Shown: positions 15,438 through 24,206 of the stretch, piece after piece
Layout: every line of letters starts with the position of its first letter
Position numbering within the stretch: position 1 is the first letter of the stretch
NCBI GenBank assembly: GCA_016124735.1
Contig: WGMZ01000052.1
Span: 1 to 52,625, forward strand
Length of the DNA stretch: 52,625 nucleotides
Source: Bacteroidota bacterium
GTDB taxonomy: Bacteria; Bacteroidota; Bacteroidia; UBA8524
Reading direction: 5' to 3'
Notes under the pieces: model-generated
The model's database searches: none
Told to the model about the DNA's origin: nothing
The model's input: only the letters and a program-made list of their open reading frames with translations
Position numbers and translations under genes: made by a program

Positions 15438-16339
15438 AACATCAGGATCAAAAGCAGGTAATTAACAAGCATAACCAGCGAAACGGCATTTTCACCGCGG
15501 CGAAAGGGAATCATCTCCTGTTTTTGGAATGGAATCATATATACCAATGCTGCAATTCCAAATGCCAGCATCGTTACCAGATCGAGAAAAACCGGCAAAC
15601 TATAGCGGTGGAATAAGAGGATGGAGCCCAGAACATTCAACCAAAGAAGCGCCAGAATTCCGGTAATTGCGCCTTTTTCTCCCATCAACTTCGTGTAAGT
15701 TGGAATCCGTTTGGGCTCTTTATGAGGAGTAAAGCTCTTTCTGGCCATTTCAAACGCAAAGGCGGCAAAAAATGCGATCGATGCCAGAATCCATAGCCCG
15801 GCAGAATGTAATTCGCCCCCAGACAATCCCCAAAGCCACATTACTACCAGAGGCATGATGAGCGTATGACTAAGTGCATAAATAAACAATCGGGGTTCGA
15901 GCCAGGATTTAACAAAAAACTCATAGCGCATGAGCAGACTGAAGCCCAGGCAAATCAGCCAGAGGATTGCCGTGAACAATGAATTTTGGTAGCTCCAGTA
16001 TAGTTCAAAAAGAGCCCCGGGTAGGGCAAATAGCATGAGTTCTGAAATTTTTACTTCCCCCCTGACCACCAATCGTTCGGAATGAACTTCCCGATCAATC
16101 TTAAAATCTTTGATTTCATCCATGACCCGCAAACGAAAGAAAAAGGAGATACAGGCAAGCGCGGAGAATATCCACTGCCCGGAGCCCCACTGAAAAACGA
16201 TGTCTCTTTCCTGGTCACTCACCCGAAAAACAGTGAGCGTCAGAATGAGAAATAAAACCATGACTACTATAGGGAATCGCTGCTTGAAATAGGCGGGTAA
16301 CTTGTTCAGGCTCATAGTCAATGATAGAAAATTATCCAT
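15434..16339 (-). CDS. UbiA-family prenyltransferase-like membrane enzyme
   Basis: This 301-residue protein has about eight or nine hydrophobic segments. After the second it carries RVMDEIKDFKIDREVHSER (about 71-89), matching the first aspartate-rich motif of UbiA (DxxxDxxxD followed by R). The second conserved loop reads FEMARKSFTPHKEPKRIPTY, where the usual aspartates are largely replaced. UbiA enzymes move a prenyl or other polyprenyl-like group from a diphosphate onto an aromatic ring, a lipid or a sugar phosphate. It is the first gene of the minus-strand operon; M9 at 16315 is an alternative start because a TAATTTTC box overlaps the first codons. The product is not predictable. Confidence 0.72.
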   Translation of the reverse strand: MDNFLSLTMSLNKLPAYFKQRFPIVVMVLFLILTLTVFRVSDQERDIVFQWGSGQWIFSALACISFFFRLRVMDEIKDFKIDREVHSERLVVRGEVKISELMLFALPGALFELYWSYQNSLFTAILWLICLGFSLLMRYEFFVKSWLEPRLFIYALSHTLIMPLVVMWLWGLSGGELHSAGLWILASIAFFAAFAFEMARKSFTPHKEPKRIPTYTKLMGEKGAITGILALLWLNVLGSILLFHRYSLPVFLDLVTMLAFGIAALVYMIPFQKQEMIPFRRGENAVSLVMLVNYLLLILML

Positions 16340-16461
16340 CCTAAGCTATGGAAAATTGTCACATTCCTGTCAAATTCTCCAACAAAGGCGTTTTGAAAAA
16401 AAAATTCATCCGACGAAAACCAAAAGAAAAAAGCTACCGTATATGGCTTAAAACAATATTT

Positions 16462-16992
16462 ATGAAAAAGTTAGCTTTAAAATTACTCGTCCTTCCTCTC
16501 CTCACTGTTTTCACGTTGAGTTCCTGTAAAAAGAACGACGACATGCAAAACAGTCCTGCTATGAAAAGCAAAACCTTTATGTACGAATTCAATACCGGAC
16601 AAGCCGGTTCAGGAACTGCGTACAAAGGAAATCACGCCAACAGCCTCTCTGCTCAATTGAGACTGGAAGAGTTAAGCAGTGGCAAAACCAAAGTGACCGT
16701 TACCTTGATGAATACCATGGATGGTAAAAATTACCCGGTTCACTCGCACGACGCAGCAGATGCTGCCTCTACACCCAATGGTACTCCTTACAATGAAGTT
16801 CCCAATGCCGATGTGTTGGTAGGAATTGTAAAAGGGAATGGAGGAACAGCCATGTACAGTCAGGAATCAAGCATGAGTTTCGACGACCTGACCACCAAGT
16901 ATGCCGGTTATTTTGTAGTACACGACCCGACTCAGGCCATGTCTACCAAAGACTTAACCACCTTCCTGATTGTAGGATCCTTCGCTCGCTAA
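16462..16992 (+). CDS. Lipoprotein of unknown function
   Basis: The 176-residue product starts MKKLALKLLVLPLL and has a lipobox ending LSSC (C at about 23), so it is probably a membrane-anchored lipoprotein. The mature part has a MYEFNTGQAGSGTAYKG strand, VTLMNTMDGKNYPVHSHDA and VGIVKGNGGTAM. The alternation and the HSH motif recall CHRD or Cu/Zn-superoxide-dismutase-like beta sandwiches, but the match is too weak to name. ATG 16462 is preferred because it begins a clean signal peptide. It is divergent from the UbiA operon and ends at a strong terminator. Confidence 0.65.
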   Translation: MKKLALKLLVLPLLTVFTLSSCKKNDDMQNSPAMKSKTFMYEFNTGQAGSGTAYKGNHANSLSAQLRLEELSSGKTKVTVTLMNTMDGKNYPVHSHDAADAASTPNGTPYNEVPNADVLVGIVKGNGGTAMYSQESSMSFDDLTTKYAGYFVVHDPTQAMSTKDLTTFLIVGSFAR

Positions 16993-17019
16993 AAACTATT
17001 CCTAAGAATGGGTCAGGTG

Positions 17020-17055
17020 ATTCCCTCTGTCTTCATTGGCAGGGGGAATTTTTTT
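17020..17055 (+). terminator. Intrinsic terminator after lipoprotein gene
   Basis: A 10-bp stem with one mismatch, ATTCCCTCTG / CAGGGGGAAT, is followed by TTTTTT at 17050..17055. It lies 28 bases after the lipoprotein stop and touches the end of the convergent ppk gene. Confidence 0.75.
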
Positions 17056-19117
17056 ATCCGCTTTTTAAGCGCAGGTAATCATAGGTTTCAAACTGCGTGC
17101 GAACGGAAGGTAAGCCCGGGGGTTTCATTTTATTCAGTTGTTCCTTTCCAATGATACGGGCTTTAACATTGTCGCTCCATTGAATTTCAAATAGTTCCAT
17201 GAGTTCTTTTTGCAGATCCGGATCGTATATTGGAAAGGCTGTTTCAATTCGTCGATCGAGGTTACGTGTCATCCAGTCAGCCGAGCTCATGTAGTATTTC
17301 TCTGAGCCTCCGTGGCAGAAGATGAAGAAACGCGAATGCTCCAAAAACTTATCGACTATACTGATAATCTCAATGTTCTCGCTCTGCTTTTTGATACCCG
17401 GAACAAGGCAACAAATTCCACGAATAACCAGGCGTATTTTTACCCCTGCATTGCTTGCTTCATACAGCTTGTCTATCATCTGCTCATCTACCAGGGAATT
17501 CATCTTCGCGTAGATATAGGCGGGCTTGCTTCTTACTGCATTTTTAATTTCGTTATCGATAAGTTTTAAAAACTCCTGTTTCATATAAAACGGCGAAACC
17601 AGCAGATGAGAAAACTTGTATTGAATACGCGGAAAATTCTTGATAAAGGAAAAAACCTTCACCACATCTTTGGTAATTCTGGGATCTGCGGTAAACAAGG
17701 CACTATCGCTGTACAATCGTGCAGTTCGTCCATTGTAATTGCCAGTGGAAAGGTGAGCGTAATGAACTGTTTTATTGTTCTCTCTTCTAAAGATGACGCA
17801 GCATTTCGCGTGAATCTTGTAGTTGGGCACTCCGAAAATAACATTAGCACCTGCATCCTGTAATTTATTTGTCCAGTACAGGTTCGACTCCTCATCGAAG
17901 CGTGCCTGCAATTCCATGACTACCGTGACTTCCTTACCGTTCTTCACTGCATTGATAAGAGAATTCACAATATTGGAATGCCGTGCGACTCGATACAAGG
18001 TAATTTTAATCGCGTATACACTCGGGTCAATTGCGGCTTCTCGCAGCATTCGGATCACATAATCGAAGCTTTGATATGGATGATGCAGCAGCACATCCTT
18101 TTTCCTGATTTCATCTACCAGAACCCGTGTGTTTTCGAAACGGGCAATAGGCAGCGGCCGAATCGTATCGTACCAAAAATCATCACCCCCAACCTTGGGA
18201 AAATCGAAAAAATCTTTGAAATTATGGTAGCGACCTCCCGGGATAATGGATTCTTTTGAAACTCCCGCTTTCTTGATAATAAAATTCAGCATATCGTCTG
18301 GCATTTCTTCATCGTAGATAAAGCGCACCGGAGCACCTTTGGGCCGTTCCTTCAGCGATTTTTCAATCTTGGTAATAAGCGAACCCGGCAGATCATTATC
18401 AATATCTAATTCAGCATCGCGGGTAAGCTTTATGGTGTAAGCCTCAAAATGGTCGAAATCGAAGAAGGAAAAAATATCGGGCAAACTGATACGAATTACA
18501 TCATCCAAAAGCATGATATAGGTATTCTGATCCAGGGAAGGAAGGATATAAAATCGATTCAGCACTTCTGAAGGCACTTCCACCAATGCGTACTTGGGTT
18601 TCATGCTTCCATCTTCCTTTGCCATTTTCACTGCGAGATAGATGGATTTGTCGCGTAAAAATGGGAATTCGCGCAAATGATCCAACATAACCGGGAACAA
18701 GTACGAAAGCACTTCCGTTTTATAAAATTCTTTTACTCTGACCTGCTGGGTATGGGTCAACTGATGTTCGTTTATCAGGTAGATATTCCTTTCCGCTAAA
18801 CCCGGAATTATCTGCTCTTCAAAAATAGTATTGAATCGATCTTGCTGATTCACCACCCTTTTCTGAATGGTATTAACCAGTTCAGCTGTTTCTTTCGCTT
18901 CCTTTAATTTTTGCTTCTTCTGGTATTTGAGCAGTCGCCTTGCTGAGGCTACCCTTACACGGAAAAACTCATCCATGTTTGAGGAAAAGATAGCGAGAAA
19001 CTTGATTCTTTCGGCCAGAGGCACTTTCGGATTCTCCGCTTCCTGCAGCACTCTTTCGTTGAAAGATAGCCAACTTAGCTCTCGGTTAATGCGAATAAAT
19101 TCTTTGCTCTTCGTCAT
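17054..19117 (-). CDS. ppk1: Polyphosphate kinase 1
   Basis: The 687-residue product matches PPK1 from end to end, including the N-terminal INRELSWLSFNERVLQEA and FSSNMDEFFRVRVA. The catalytic region has YKIHAKCCVIFRRE, whose His is the autophosphorylated residue, then YAHLSTGNYNGRTARLYSD, and the second phospholipase-D-like half has MSSADWMTRNLDRRIETAFPI. It reversibly polymerises the gamma-phosphate of ATP into polyphosphate. It follows the EEP-family gene on the same strand with a one-base gap and is probably co-transcribed. Confidence 0.97.
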   Translation of the reverse strand: MTKSKEFIRINRELSWLSFNERVLQEAENPKVPLAERIKFLAIFSSNMDEFFRVRVASARRLLKYQKKQKLKEAKETAELVNTIQKRVVNQQDRFNTIFEEQIIPGLAERNIYLINEHQLTHTQQVRVKEFYKTEVLSYLFPVMLDHLREFPFLRDKSIYLAVKMAKEDGSMKPKYALVEVPSEVLNRFYILPSLDQNTYIMLLDDVIRISLPDIFSFFDFDHFEAYTIKLTRDAELDIDNDLPGSLITKIEKSLKERPKGAPVRFIYDEEMPDDMLNFIIKKAGVSKESIIPGGRYHNFKDFFDFPKVGGDDFWYDTIRPLPIARFENTRVLVDEIRKKDVLLHHPYQSFDYVIRMLREAAIDPSVYAIKITLYRVARHSNIVNSLINAVKNGKEVTVVMELQARFDEESNLYWTNKLQDAGANVIFGVPNYKIHAKCCVIFRRENNKTVHYAHLSTGNYNGRTARLYSDSALFTADPRITKDVVKVFSFIKNFPRIQYKFSHLLVSPFYMKQEFLKLIDNEIKNAVRSKPAYIYAKMNSLVDEQMIDKLYEASNAGVKIRLVIRGICCLVPGIKKQSENIEIISIVDKFLEHSRFFIFCHGGSEKYYMSSADWMTRNLDRRIETAFPIYDPDLQKELMELFEIQWSDNVKARIIGKEQLNKMKPPGLPSVRTQFETYDYLRLKSG

Positions 19118-19118
19118 G

Positions 19119-20153
19119 TTAATAGTAACGCAGGGTACTTAAAACAGGGAAATGATCGCTAAATCCGCCGAGGTATTTGTTTCCGGCATAGGTGCGCAAA
19201 GGCTCATCCTTATGGGGTTCTTCCTTTTCCCGGATATAGGATGGGACATAAATACGGGCATATCCATTGGGAACATACAGACGGGAAAGCTGGTACAGTA
19301 AATTTCTACTGACGATAATCTGATCGAGCATATTCCAGGCACCCTTGTACCGGTAAGTCCCAAAACCACGCTCCTGCAGCGGCCAGAAGAGATTTACCAA
19401 ATCTGAGCTATCCTTTTCCGATCTGGCACCCAAGACCTTACTGAGAGAGGAATCCATGGGCTCATCATTGAAATCTCCCATCAGAATAAAGCAGTTATTC
19501 GTGTCTTGTGACGCGTAAAAATCAACCTGTTTTCTGAGCTGAGAGGCTACAAATGCCCTCTTTTCTGCAGAAGCCTCTTTTCCGCCCAGGCGACTAGGGA
19601 AATGGTTGACGGCTATCCAAATCGGACGTTCGGCCAGGTAAATTCGCGTCATCAGAATATCCCGGGTTTTTGCTTTTTTGGATTTTGGGAATTGAATAGA
19701 CACCCAATAGCTTGAATCCGTTTTTACAAAGGGAGGAAGAAGCAAAGCTACATCGATGCCCCGTGCATCCGGAGATTCCTGATGCACGATGCGGAATTTT
19801 CTAAAACTCAGGGCCGGTCGGTTGATAAGGTCTTCTAAAACCTGTTTGTTTTCCACCTCTGCCAGTCCAACTATTCCCGGATTGGTTCCAAGTCCATCCT
19901 GAATCACCTTGGCCAATGAGTCGAGTTTAGCCATATAGCGGCTGCCGTTCCATTGCTTTTCAGAACCAGGCAAAAACTCATCGTCGTTCGTATGGGGATT
20001 GTTCAGAGTATCAAAAAGGTTCTCTACATTGTAAAACATCAACTCCATGTCCCGGTATTTTGCCGCCGACTGAACATTTTCCGGTTGAGTTCTCCAGGAA
20101 ACAAAAACGAAACCGAGGATAAGCGTCGATGTAAGTATGATATTCAAGCGCAT
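19119..20153 (-). CDS. Endonuclease/exonuclease/phosphatase family hydrolase
   Basis: The 344-residue product has an N-terminal hydrophobic segment (LNIILTSTLILGFVFVSW), so it is exported or anchored. It has the EEP-fold motifs MFYNVENLFDT, GLAEVENK (catalytic Glu), NHFPSRLGG, LMGDFNDEP and a final SDHFPV. The family cleaves phosphodiesters in DNA, inositol phosphates or sphingolipids; the substrate is unknown. An in-frame start at 20228 would add 25 residues before the signal sequence; the start at 20153 is preferred because it gives a normal signal anchor. It lies upstream of ppk1 in a likely operon and is divergent from the mutase gene. Confidence 0.85.
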   Translation of the reverse strand: MRLNIILTSTLILGFVFVSWRTQPENVQSAAKYRDMELMFYNVENLFDTLNNPHTNDDEFLPGSEKQWNGSRYMAKLDSLAKVIQDGLGTNPGIVGLAEVENKQVLEDLINRPALSFRKFRIVHQESPDARGIDVALLLPPFVKTDSSYWVSIQFPKSKKAKTRDILMTRIYLAERPIWIAVNHFPSRLGGKEASAEKRAFVASQLRKQVDFYASQDTNNCFILMGDFNDEPMDSSLSKVLGARSEKDSSDLVNLFWPLQERGFGTYRYKGAWNMLDQIIVSRNLLYQLSRLYVPNGYARIYVPSYIREKEEPHKDEPLRTYAGNKYLGGFSDHFPVLSTLRYY

Positions 20154-20241
20154 TACTGCGAAAATATTGGAAGAAGAGCGAGTTTCCGTATTAAATTTTT
20201 CAAGATGGACCATTCGCTTTGATTCCAAGTGGACAATGGCC

Positions 20242-20249
20242 TATTTTTG
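20242..20249 (+). promoter_or_regulatory. -7 box of the mutase gene
   Basis: TATTTTTG followed by CGGC matches TAnnTTTG and lies 15 bases before the ATG at 20265. Confidence 0.5.
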
Positions 20250-20264
20250 CGGCTCGTAATATTT

Positions 20265-21653
20265 ATGACGCTGATTAAATCAATCTCTGGTATCAGAGGC
20301 ACTATTGGAGGAGAGGCAGGAGCAGGTCTGACACCCGTAGATATAGTAAAGTTTACCACCGCTTATGGCATTTGGCTCTCACGCCACGCCGAAAGCCGCA
20401 CTGTAATAATTGGTCGCGATGCTCGCATTTCCGGCGAAATGGTTCGTCAACTTGTTTGCGGAACTCTGATGGCCATGGGATACAATATTATCGATTTAGG
20501 ACTTTCGACCACTCCCACGGTGGAGATGGCTGTTCCTGAATTGAATGCTGGCGGAGGCATCATCCTCACTGCCAGTCACAACCCAAAACAGTGGAATGCG
20601 CTCAAGCTACTTAATTTTAAAGGTGAGTTTATCTCTGCTGAAAACGGTACCGAGCTCCTGCGCATTGCAGAAGAAGAAGTCCCAAATTATATGGGAATTG
20701 ATAAAATTGGTATTTACCTAAAGATGGATGGATTTATCGATACCCATATCGATAAGATTCTTGCCCTTCCGCTGGTTGATGTGGAAGCCATCCGTTCACG
20801 CAAATTCAAAATTGTTGTGGATGCTGTGAATTCCACGGGTGGAATTGCTGTTCCTGCTTTGTTGAGAAAACTTGGCGTGGAAACAATCCATGAAATTTTC
20901 TGTACACCCGACGGAAAATTCCCTCATAATCCAGAGCCATTACCGGAACATTTAGGTGCGATTTCGGGAGAGGTAAAATTCACGAAATCCGACTTAGGAA
21001 TCGTGGTTGATCCCGATGTCGATCGTTTGGCAATTGTTTCTGAAGATGGTTCCATGTTCGGAGAAGAGTACACCCTGGTGGCCGTGGCCGATTACGTGCT
21101 GAGTCATCAAAAAGGATCGACGGTAAGCAACCTTTCCAGTTCCCGTGCACTCCGCGACATAACTGAAAAACATGGAGGCACCTATTCCAGTTCTGCTGTG
21201 GGAGAAGTGAATGTGGTGGAGAAGATGAAAGAAACCCGGGCGGTGATTGGCGGCGAAGGCAATGGAGGAATTATCTATCCAGAACTGCATTACGGTCGCG
21301 ATGCCCTCGTTGGAATTGCATTGTTCCTTACTCATTTGGCAAAATTCGGAAAGACCTGCTCATACCTGAGAGAGACCTATCCTGACTACACCATTGCTAA
21401 AAAGAAGATTCAGTTGGAAGAGGGTATGGACCTCGACGGACTTTTGCAAAATATATCCGGTAAATATGCAGCTCAACCGCAAATTACCATAGATGGACTA
21501 AAGATTGAATTCGATAAAGAATGGGTGCATTTGCGCCGCTCCAACACCGAGCCAATCATCCGCATTTACGCAGAAAGTCAGAGCGAAAGCACCGCCAACA
21601 CCCTGGCCGATAAATTGATTTCAGACATAAAAGAATTGCTTAGCAAACGCTAA
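20265..21653 (+). CDS. glmM: Phosphoglucosamine mutase / phosphomannomutase family
   Basis: The 462-residue alpha-D-phosphohexomutase has the active-site serine loop GGIILTASHNPKQWNALK, the metal loop DPDVDRLAIV, the sugar-binding GGEGNGGIIYPELHYGRDAL and the phosphate-binding C-terminal RRSNTEPIIRIYAE. In this role it converts glucosamine-6-P to glucosamine-1-P for cell-wall precursors; GlmM is favoured because the gene is a single housekeeping-like copy and the family in this phylum is usually annotated so, but mannose specificity cannot be excluded. ATG 20265 starts the usual MTLIKSISGIRGT N-terminus. YchF follows 15 bases after its stop. Confidence 0.88.
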   Translation: MTLIKSISGIRGTIGGEAGAGLTPVDIVKFTTAYGIWLSRHAESRTVIIGRDARISGEMVRQLVCGTLMAMGYNIIDLGLSTTPTVEMAVPELNAGGGIILTASHNPKQWNALKLLNFKGEFISAENGTELLRIAEEEVPNYMGIDKIGIYLKMDGFIDTHIDKILALPLVDVEAIRSRKFKIVVDAVNSTGGIAVPALLRKLGVETIHEIFCTPDGKFPHNPEPLPEHLGAISGEVKFTKSDLGIVVDPDVDRLAIVSEDGSMFGEEYTLVAVADYVLSHQKGSTVSNLSSSRALRDITEKHGGTYSSSAVGEVNVVEKMKETRAVIGGEGNGGIIYPELHYGRDALVGIALFLTHLAKFGKTCSYLRETYPDYTIAKKKIQLEEGMDLDGLLQNISGKYAAQPQITIDGLKIEFDKEWVHLRRSNTEPIIRIYAESQSESTANTLADKLISDIKELLSKR

Positions 21654-21668
21654 GATTAGAAGAATACT

Positions 21669-22769
21669 ATGGCACTACAATGTGGTATTGTCGGACTGCC
21701 TAACGTGGGCAAGTCCACCCTATTTAATTGCTTGAGCAATGCACGTGCACAGGCGGCAAATTTCCCTTTTTGTACCATTGAGCCCAATGTTGGGGTAATC
21801 ACCGTTCCGGACGATCGCCTGACTGAGCTTGAGCGCATTGTGAAGCCCCAGCGTGTCGTGCCAACTACCATTGAGATTGTAGACATTGCCGGACTGGTAA
21901 AGGGGGCTTCTAAAGGAGAAGGACTCGGGAACCAGTTTTTGGGAAATATCCGGAATGTGGATGCGATCATCCATGTAGTACGCTGTTTCGACGACGACAA
22001 TGTAATACATGTAGATGGATCGGTTAATCCGGTGCGCGACAAAGAAATTATTGATACCGAATTGCAGCTGAAAGACCTGGACACCGTTGAAAAACGCATG
22101 ACCAAGGTGGAGAAGCAAGCCAAAAGCGGAGATGCCATGGCTAAAAAGGAGTTCGAGTTGTTGAAACGCTTGTGGGCAACCCTGGAACAAGGCAAAAATG
22201 CCCGGGTGGTAGAGGCACAGAACGAGGACGAGAAACGTTTGTTGAAAGAATTTCAATTACTTACCACTAAGCCCGTATTGTATGTATGCAATGTAGATGA
22301 AGCCGGTTTAAATGGTGGGAATGCGCATACCGAAGCTTTTAAAAAATCCATTGAGGAAGAACAGGCTGAAATCCTCATTATCAGTGCGGCAATCGAGGCC
22401 GACATCATGGAACTGGAGTCTTACGAAGACCGTCAGGCTTTTCTTGCCGATTACGGCTTGAACGAAAGCGGAGTAGCCCGTTTGATAAAAGCCAGCTACC
22501 GTTTATTGAACCTGCTAACCTATTTCACTGCAGGGGTGCAGGAAGTGCGTGCCTGGACCATCACAGAAAACACCAAGGCACCTCAGGCAGCGGCTGTAAT
22601 CCATACGGATTTTGAAAAAGGTTTCATTCGCGCCGAAGTCATCAAATATACAGACTACCTGCAATACGGTTCCGAAGCCGCCATCAAGGAGGCAGGCAAG
22701 ATGGGCGTGGAAGGCAAGGAATATGTGGTGCAGGATGGGGATATCATGCACTTCCGGTTTAATGTTTAG
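21669..22769 (+). CDS. ychF: Ribosome-binding ATPase YchF (Obg-like)
   Basis: The 366-residue protein matches YchF: G1 GLPNVGKSTLFN at residues 8-19, TIEPNVGVITVPDDRL, the G3 region VDIAGLVKGASKGEGLGN, the NVDE segment replacing the canonical G4 NKxD, and a C-terminal TGS domain (TYFTAGVQEVRAWTI to the end). YchF binds ATP rather than GTP and associates with ribosomes in translation and stress responses. It lies just downstream of the mutase on the same strand, with no space for a promoter, so it is likely read from the same transcript. Confidence 0.97.
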   Translation: MALQCGIVGLPNVGKSTLFNCLSNARAQAANFPFCTIEPNVGVITVPDDRLTELERIVKPQRVVPTTIEIVDIAGLVKGASKGEGLGNQFLGNIRNVDAIIHVVRCFDDDNVIHVDGSVNPVRDKEIIDTELQLKDLDTVEKRMTKVEKQAKSGDAMAKKEFELLKRLWATLEQGKNARVVEAQNEDEKRLLKEFQLLTTKPVLYVCNVDEAGLNGGNAHTEAFKKSIEEEQAEILIISAAIEADIMELESYEDRQAFLADYGLNESGVARLIKASYRLLNLLTYFTAGVQEVRAWTITENTKAPQAAAVIHTDFEKGFIRAEVIKYTDYLQYGSEAAIKEAGKMGVEGKEYVVQDGDIMHFRFNV

Positions 22770-23545
22770 TGTTAAGCACGAAAGACTACCGGGTTCCTGT
22801 TGAAAATCCAGATGTGAAAGCCATCGGTAAGCGAATCTGAAACACAGGATTGATTATAGTCTCGCTCAAATTTTTAACGAGGTTGCAGGAATTGCGGGCT
22901 CGCGCATGTCGGAGACGCGGTTTGTTTGCGTCAAAATAAAACGCTTCGGTCTTCCGGACCTATCGCCCCTTATATGCCGTGTGCGAATGGCATTAATCCT
23001 TCCGGCACGGACTCCATAGAGAGCAACTATCTTTTATGCGACATACTTTTTATCCGCTTCCAATCCTCCGAAGAAGTCACTCACCCTTAACCAGAAGCTA
23101 CCCCAAAAAGAAAAGTACCCCGAAGAGGTGGACCATCCTTAACAGAAAAGTGTCCCCATACGCCACTAAGACCTCGTAGGGGTCGCCCATCTTTAACAGA
23201 AAAGTGTCCTCACACGCTACTAGGACCCCGTAGGGGTCCTTCCATCCTTAACAGAAAAGTTACCTCAAACGCCACTAAGACCCCGTAGGGGTCGCCCATC
23301 CTTAACGAAACTGCGATCTCAAAGCGGAAGCACCCCAGAGGGGTGCCCTAATCAATTCACGACGATATCAAGCAGCAGGCGTAAACTCCACTGAAAGGAA
23401 GTCATCGCTCATCTCTATGACTGAGGCGTATGATTCGCGGTCCGAAAGGCCTGAGCGCCCAGAATCGTACCATTCAGCCCCCATATTTTCAAGTCTTTCT
23501 CTCATCCACTCATCCTCTGATCCTCCCTTCCACTTATCGTCTTTC
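22770..23545. other. Long intergenic region with hairpin-bearing repeats
   Basis: No gene is supported in this 0.8-kb space. The first 290 bases hold mixed, degenerate sequence with the hairpin-like GCCGTGTGCGAATGGCA. From about 23085 a 54-bp tandem block begins (listed separately). The part from 23360 to 23545 is low-complexity T/C-rich sequence before the DinB promoter. Confidence 0.6.
23085..23355. repeat. 54-bp tandem repeats carrying a GACCCC-GTA-GGGGTC hairpin
   Basis: The phrase CCTTAACAGAAAAGT (or CTTTAACAG) recurs at 23137, 23191, 23246 and 23300, i.e. every 54-55 bases. Between copies lies GACC(C/T)CGTAGGGGTC, a short perfect or one-mismatch inverted repeat with 3-base loop. Edge units are degenerate: 23085-23136 and 23330-23352 show related CCCC..GGGG forms. 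Unit parts are contiguous with no unique spacers, so it is not a CRISPR. Confidence 0.8.
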
Positions 23546-23553
23546 TACTTTTG
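23546..23553 (+). promoter_or_regulatory. Candidate -7 box upstream of DinB gene
   Basis: TACTTTTG fits TAnnTTTG, 39 bases before the ATG at 23593. A second match, TAGTTTTG at 23581..23588, is part of a hairpin overlapping the start codon. Confidence 0.4.
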
Positions 23554-23564
23554 TCCTTGCTTCT

Positions 23565-23601
23565 CTGGTACGCAAAACTTTAGTTTTGCCAGATGTACCA
23601 G
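23565..23601 (+). promoter_or_regulatory. Inverted repeat spanning the DinB start codon
   Basis: CTGGTACGCAAAACT at 23565..23579 is repeated in inverted form as AGTTTTGC (23582..23589) and GTACCAG (23595..23601) around a 5-base bulge, CAGAT. The start codon ATG (23593..23595) spans the bulge and the second arm, so folding would hide it. Confidence 0.65.
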
Positions 23602-24105
23602 CTGAACGAAAACGATTACGCCGCTTACTATCGTCCCTATATGGAGGGACTCCCTTCTTCTGATATTCTACCCTTTCTGGAAAACCAGATGGATGAGGTG
23701 ATGCGCTTTTTGCGCACCATTCCGGAAAGCAAATGGGATTTCGCCTATGCGGAAGGCAAATGGACGATTCGTGAGGTACTGGGACATGTTACTGATTCAG
23801 AAATCATCTTTGGATGCAGGGCCCTGTGTTTTGCTCGTGGAGAGCAACAATCTTTGCCAGGTTACGATGAGAATGAATATGTGCGGGAAGGACGTTTTAG
23901 GCACGTGTCGTATCAGGAGATCATCCAAATCTGGTTAAAAACGCGGGAACTGAATCTGGTACTTTTCGAAAGCATCGATGAGAAAGGCTGGAACCAAAAC
24001 GGAATCGCCAATGGAAACACTTTGAAAGCGGGAGCCGTGCCTTTTATCATCGCCGGACATGTAAGGCATCATATGCGAATTATTAAGGAACGCTACCTGG
24101 TGTAG
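23593..24105 (+). CDS. DinB-family putative metal-dependent protein
   Basis: This 170-residue four-helix-bundle protein has the DinB/YfiT histidines in WTIREVLGHVTDSE (first His, about 66) and AGHVRHHMRII (later His pair near 155-159), which bind a divalent metal in relatives. DinB-fold proteins include thiol transferases, for example with bacillithiol or mycothiol; here the function is unknown. It stands alone between intergenic repeats on both sides. The start is embedded in a hairpin, but the N-terminus MYQLNENDYAAYYRPYM looks natural for the family. Confidence 0.8.
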   Translation: MYQLNENDYAAYYRPYMEGLPSSDILPFLENQMDEVMRFLRTIPESKWDFAYAEGKWTIREVLGHVTDSEIIFGCRALCFARGEQQSLPGYDENEYVREGRFRHVSYQEIIQIWLKTRELNLVLFESIDEKGWNQNGIANGNTLKAGAVPFIIAGHVRHHMRIIKERYLV

Positions 24106-24141
24106 TGTTGGGATGGACTTTAGATTCTAGATTTTAGTCCC

Positions 24142-24166
24142 GGTCATTTCGACCGGCTCAATGACC
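24142..24166. repeat. REP-like hairpin between convergent genes
   Basis: GGTCATT N11 AATGACC forms a 7-bp stem with a TCGACCGGCTC loop, in the gap between the convergent DinB and peptidase genes. It has no T-run, so it is more a REP-like unit than a terminator. Confidence 0.5.
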
Positions 24167-24206
24167 TATAACCCATTACCTCCTATCAATACTCACAGCC
24201 TTTATT

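Noticed and set aside
12109-16339. Reading the PEP-like gene as PEP synthase or PPDK
   Set aside because: The TIM-barrel PEP domain is missing and the middle region differs, so only the ATP-grasp and His-swivel parts are kept.
23085-23355. Possible CRISPR array
   Set aside because: Repeat parts are adjacent with no unique spacers, units carry internal hairpins and drift in sequence, and there are no cas genes.
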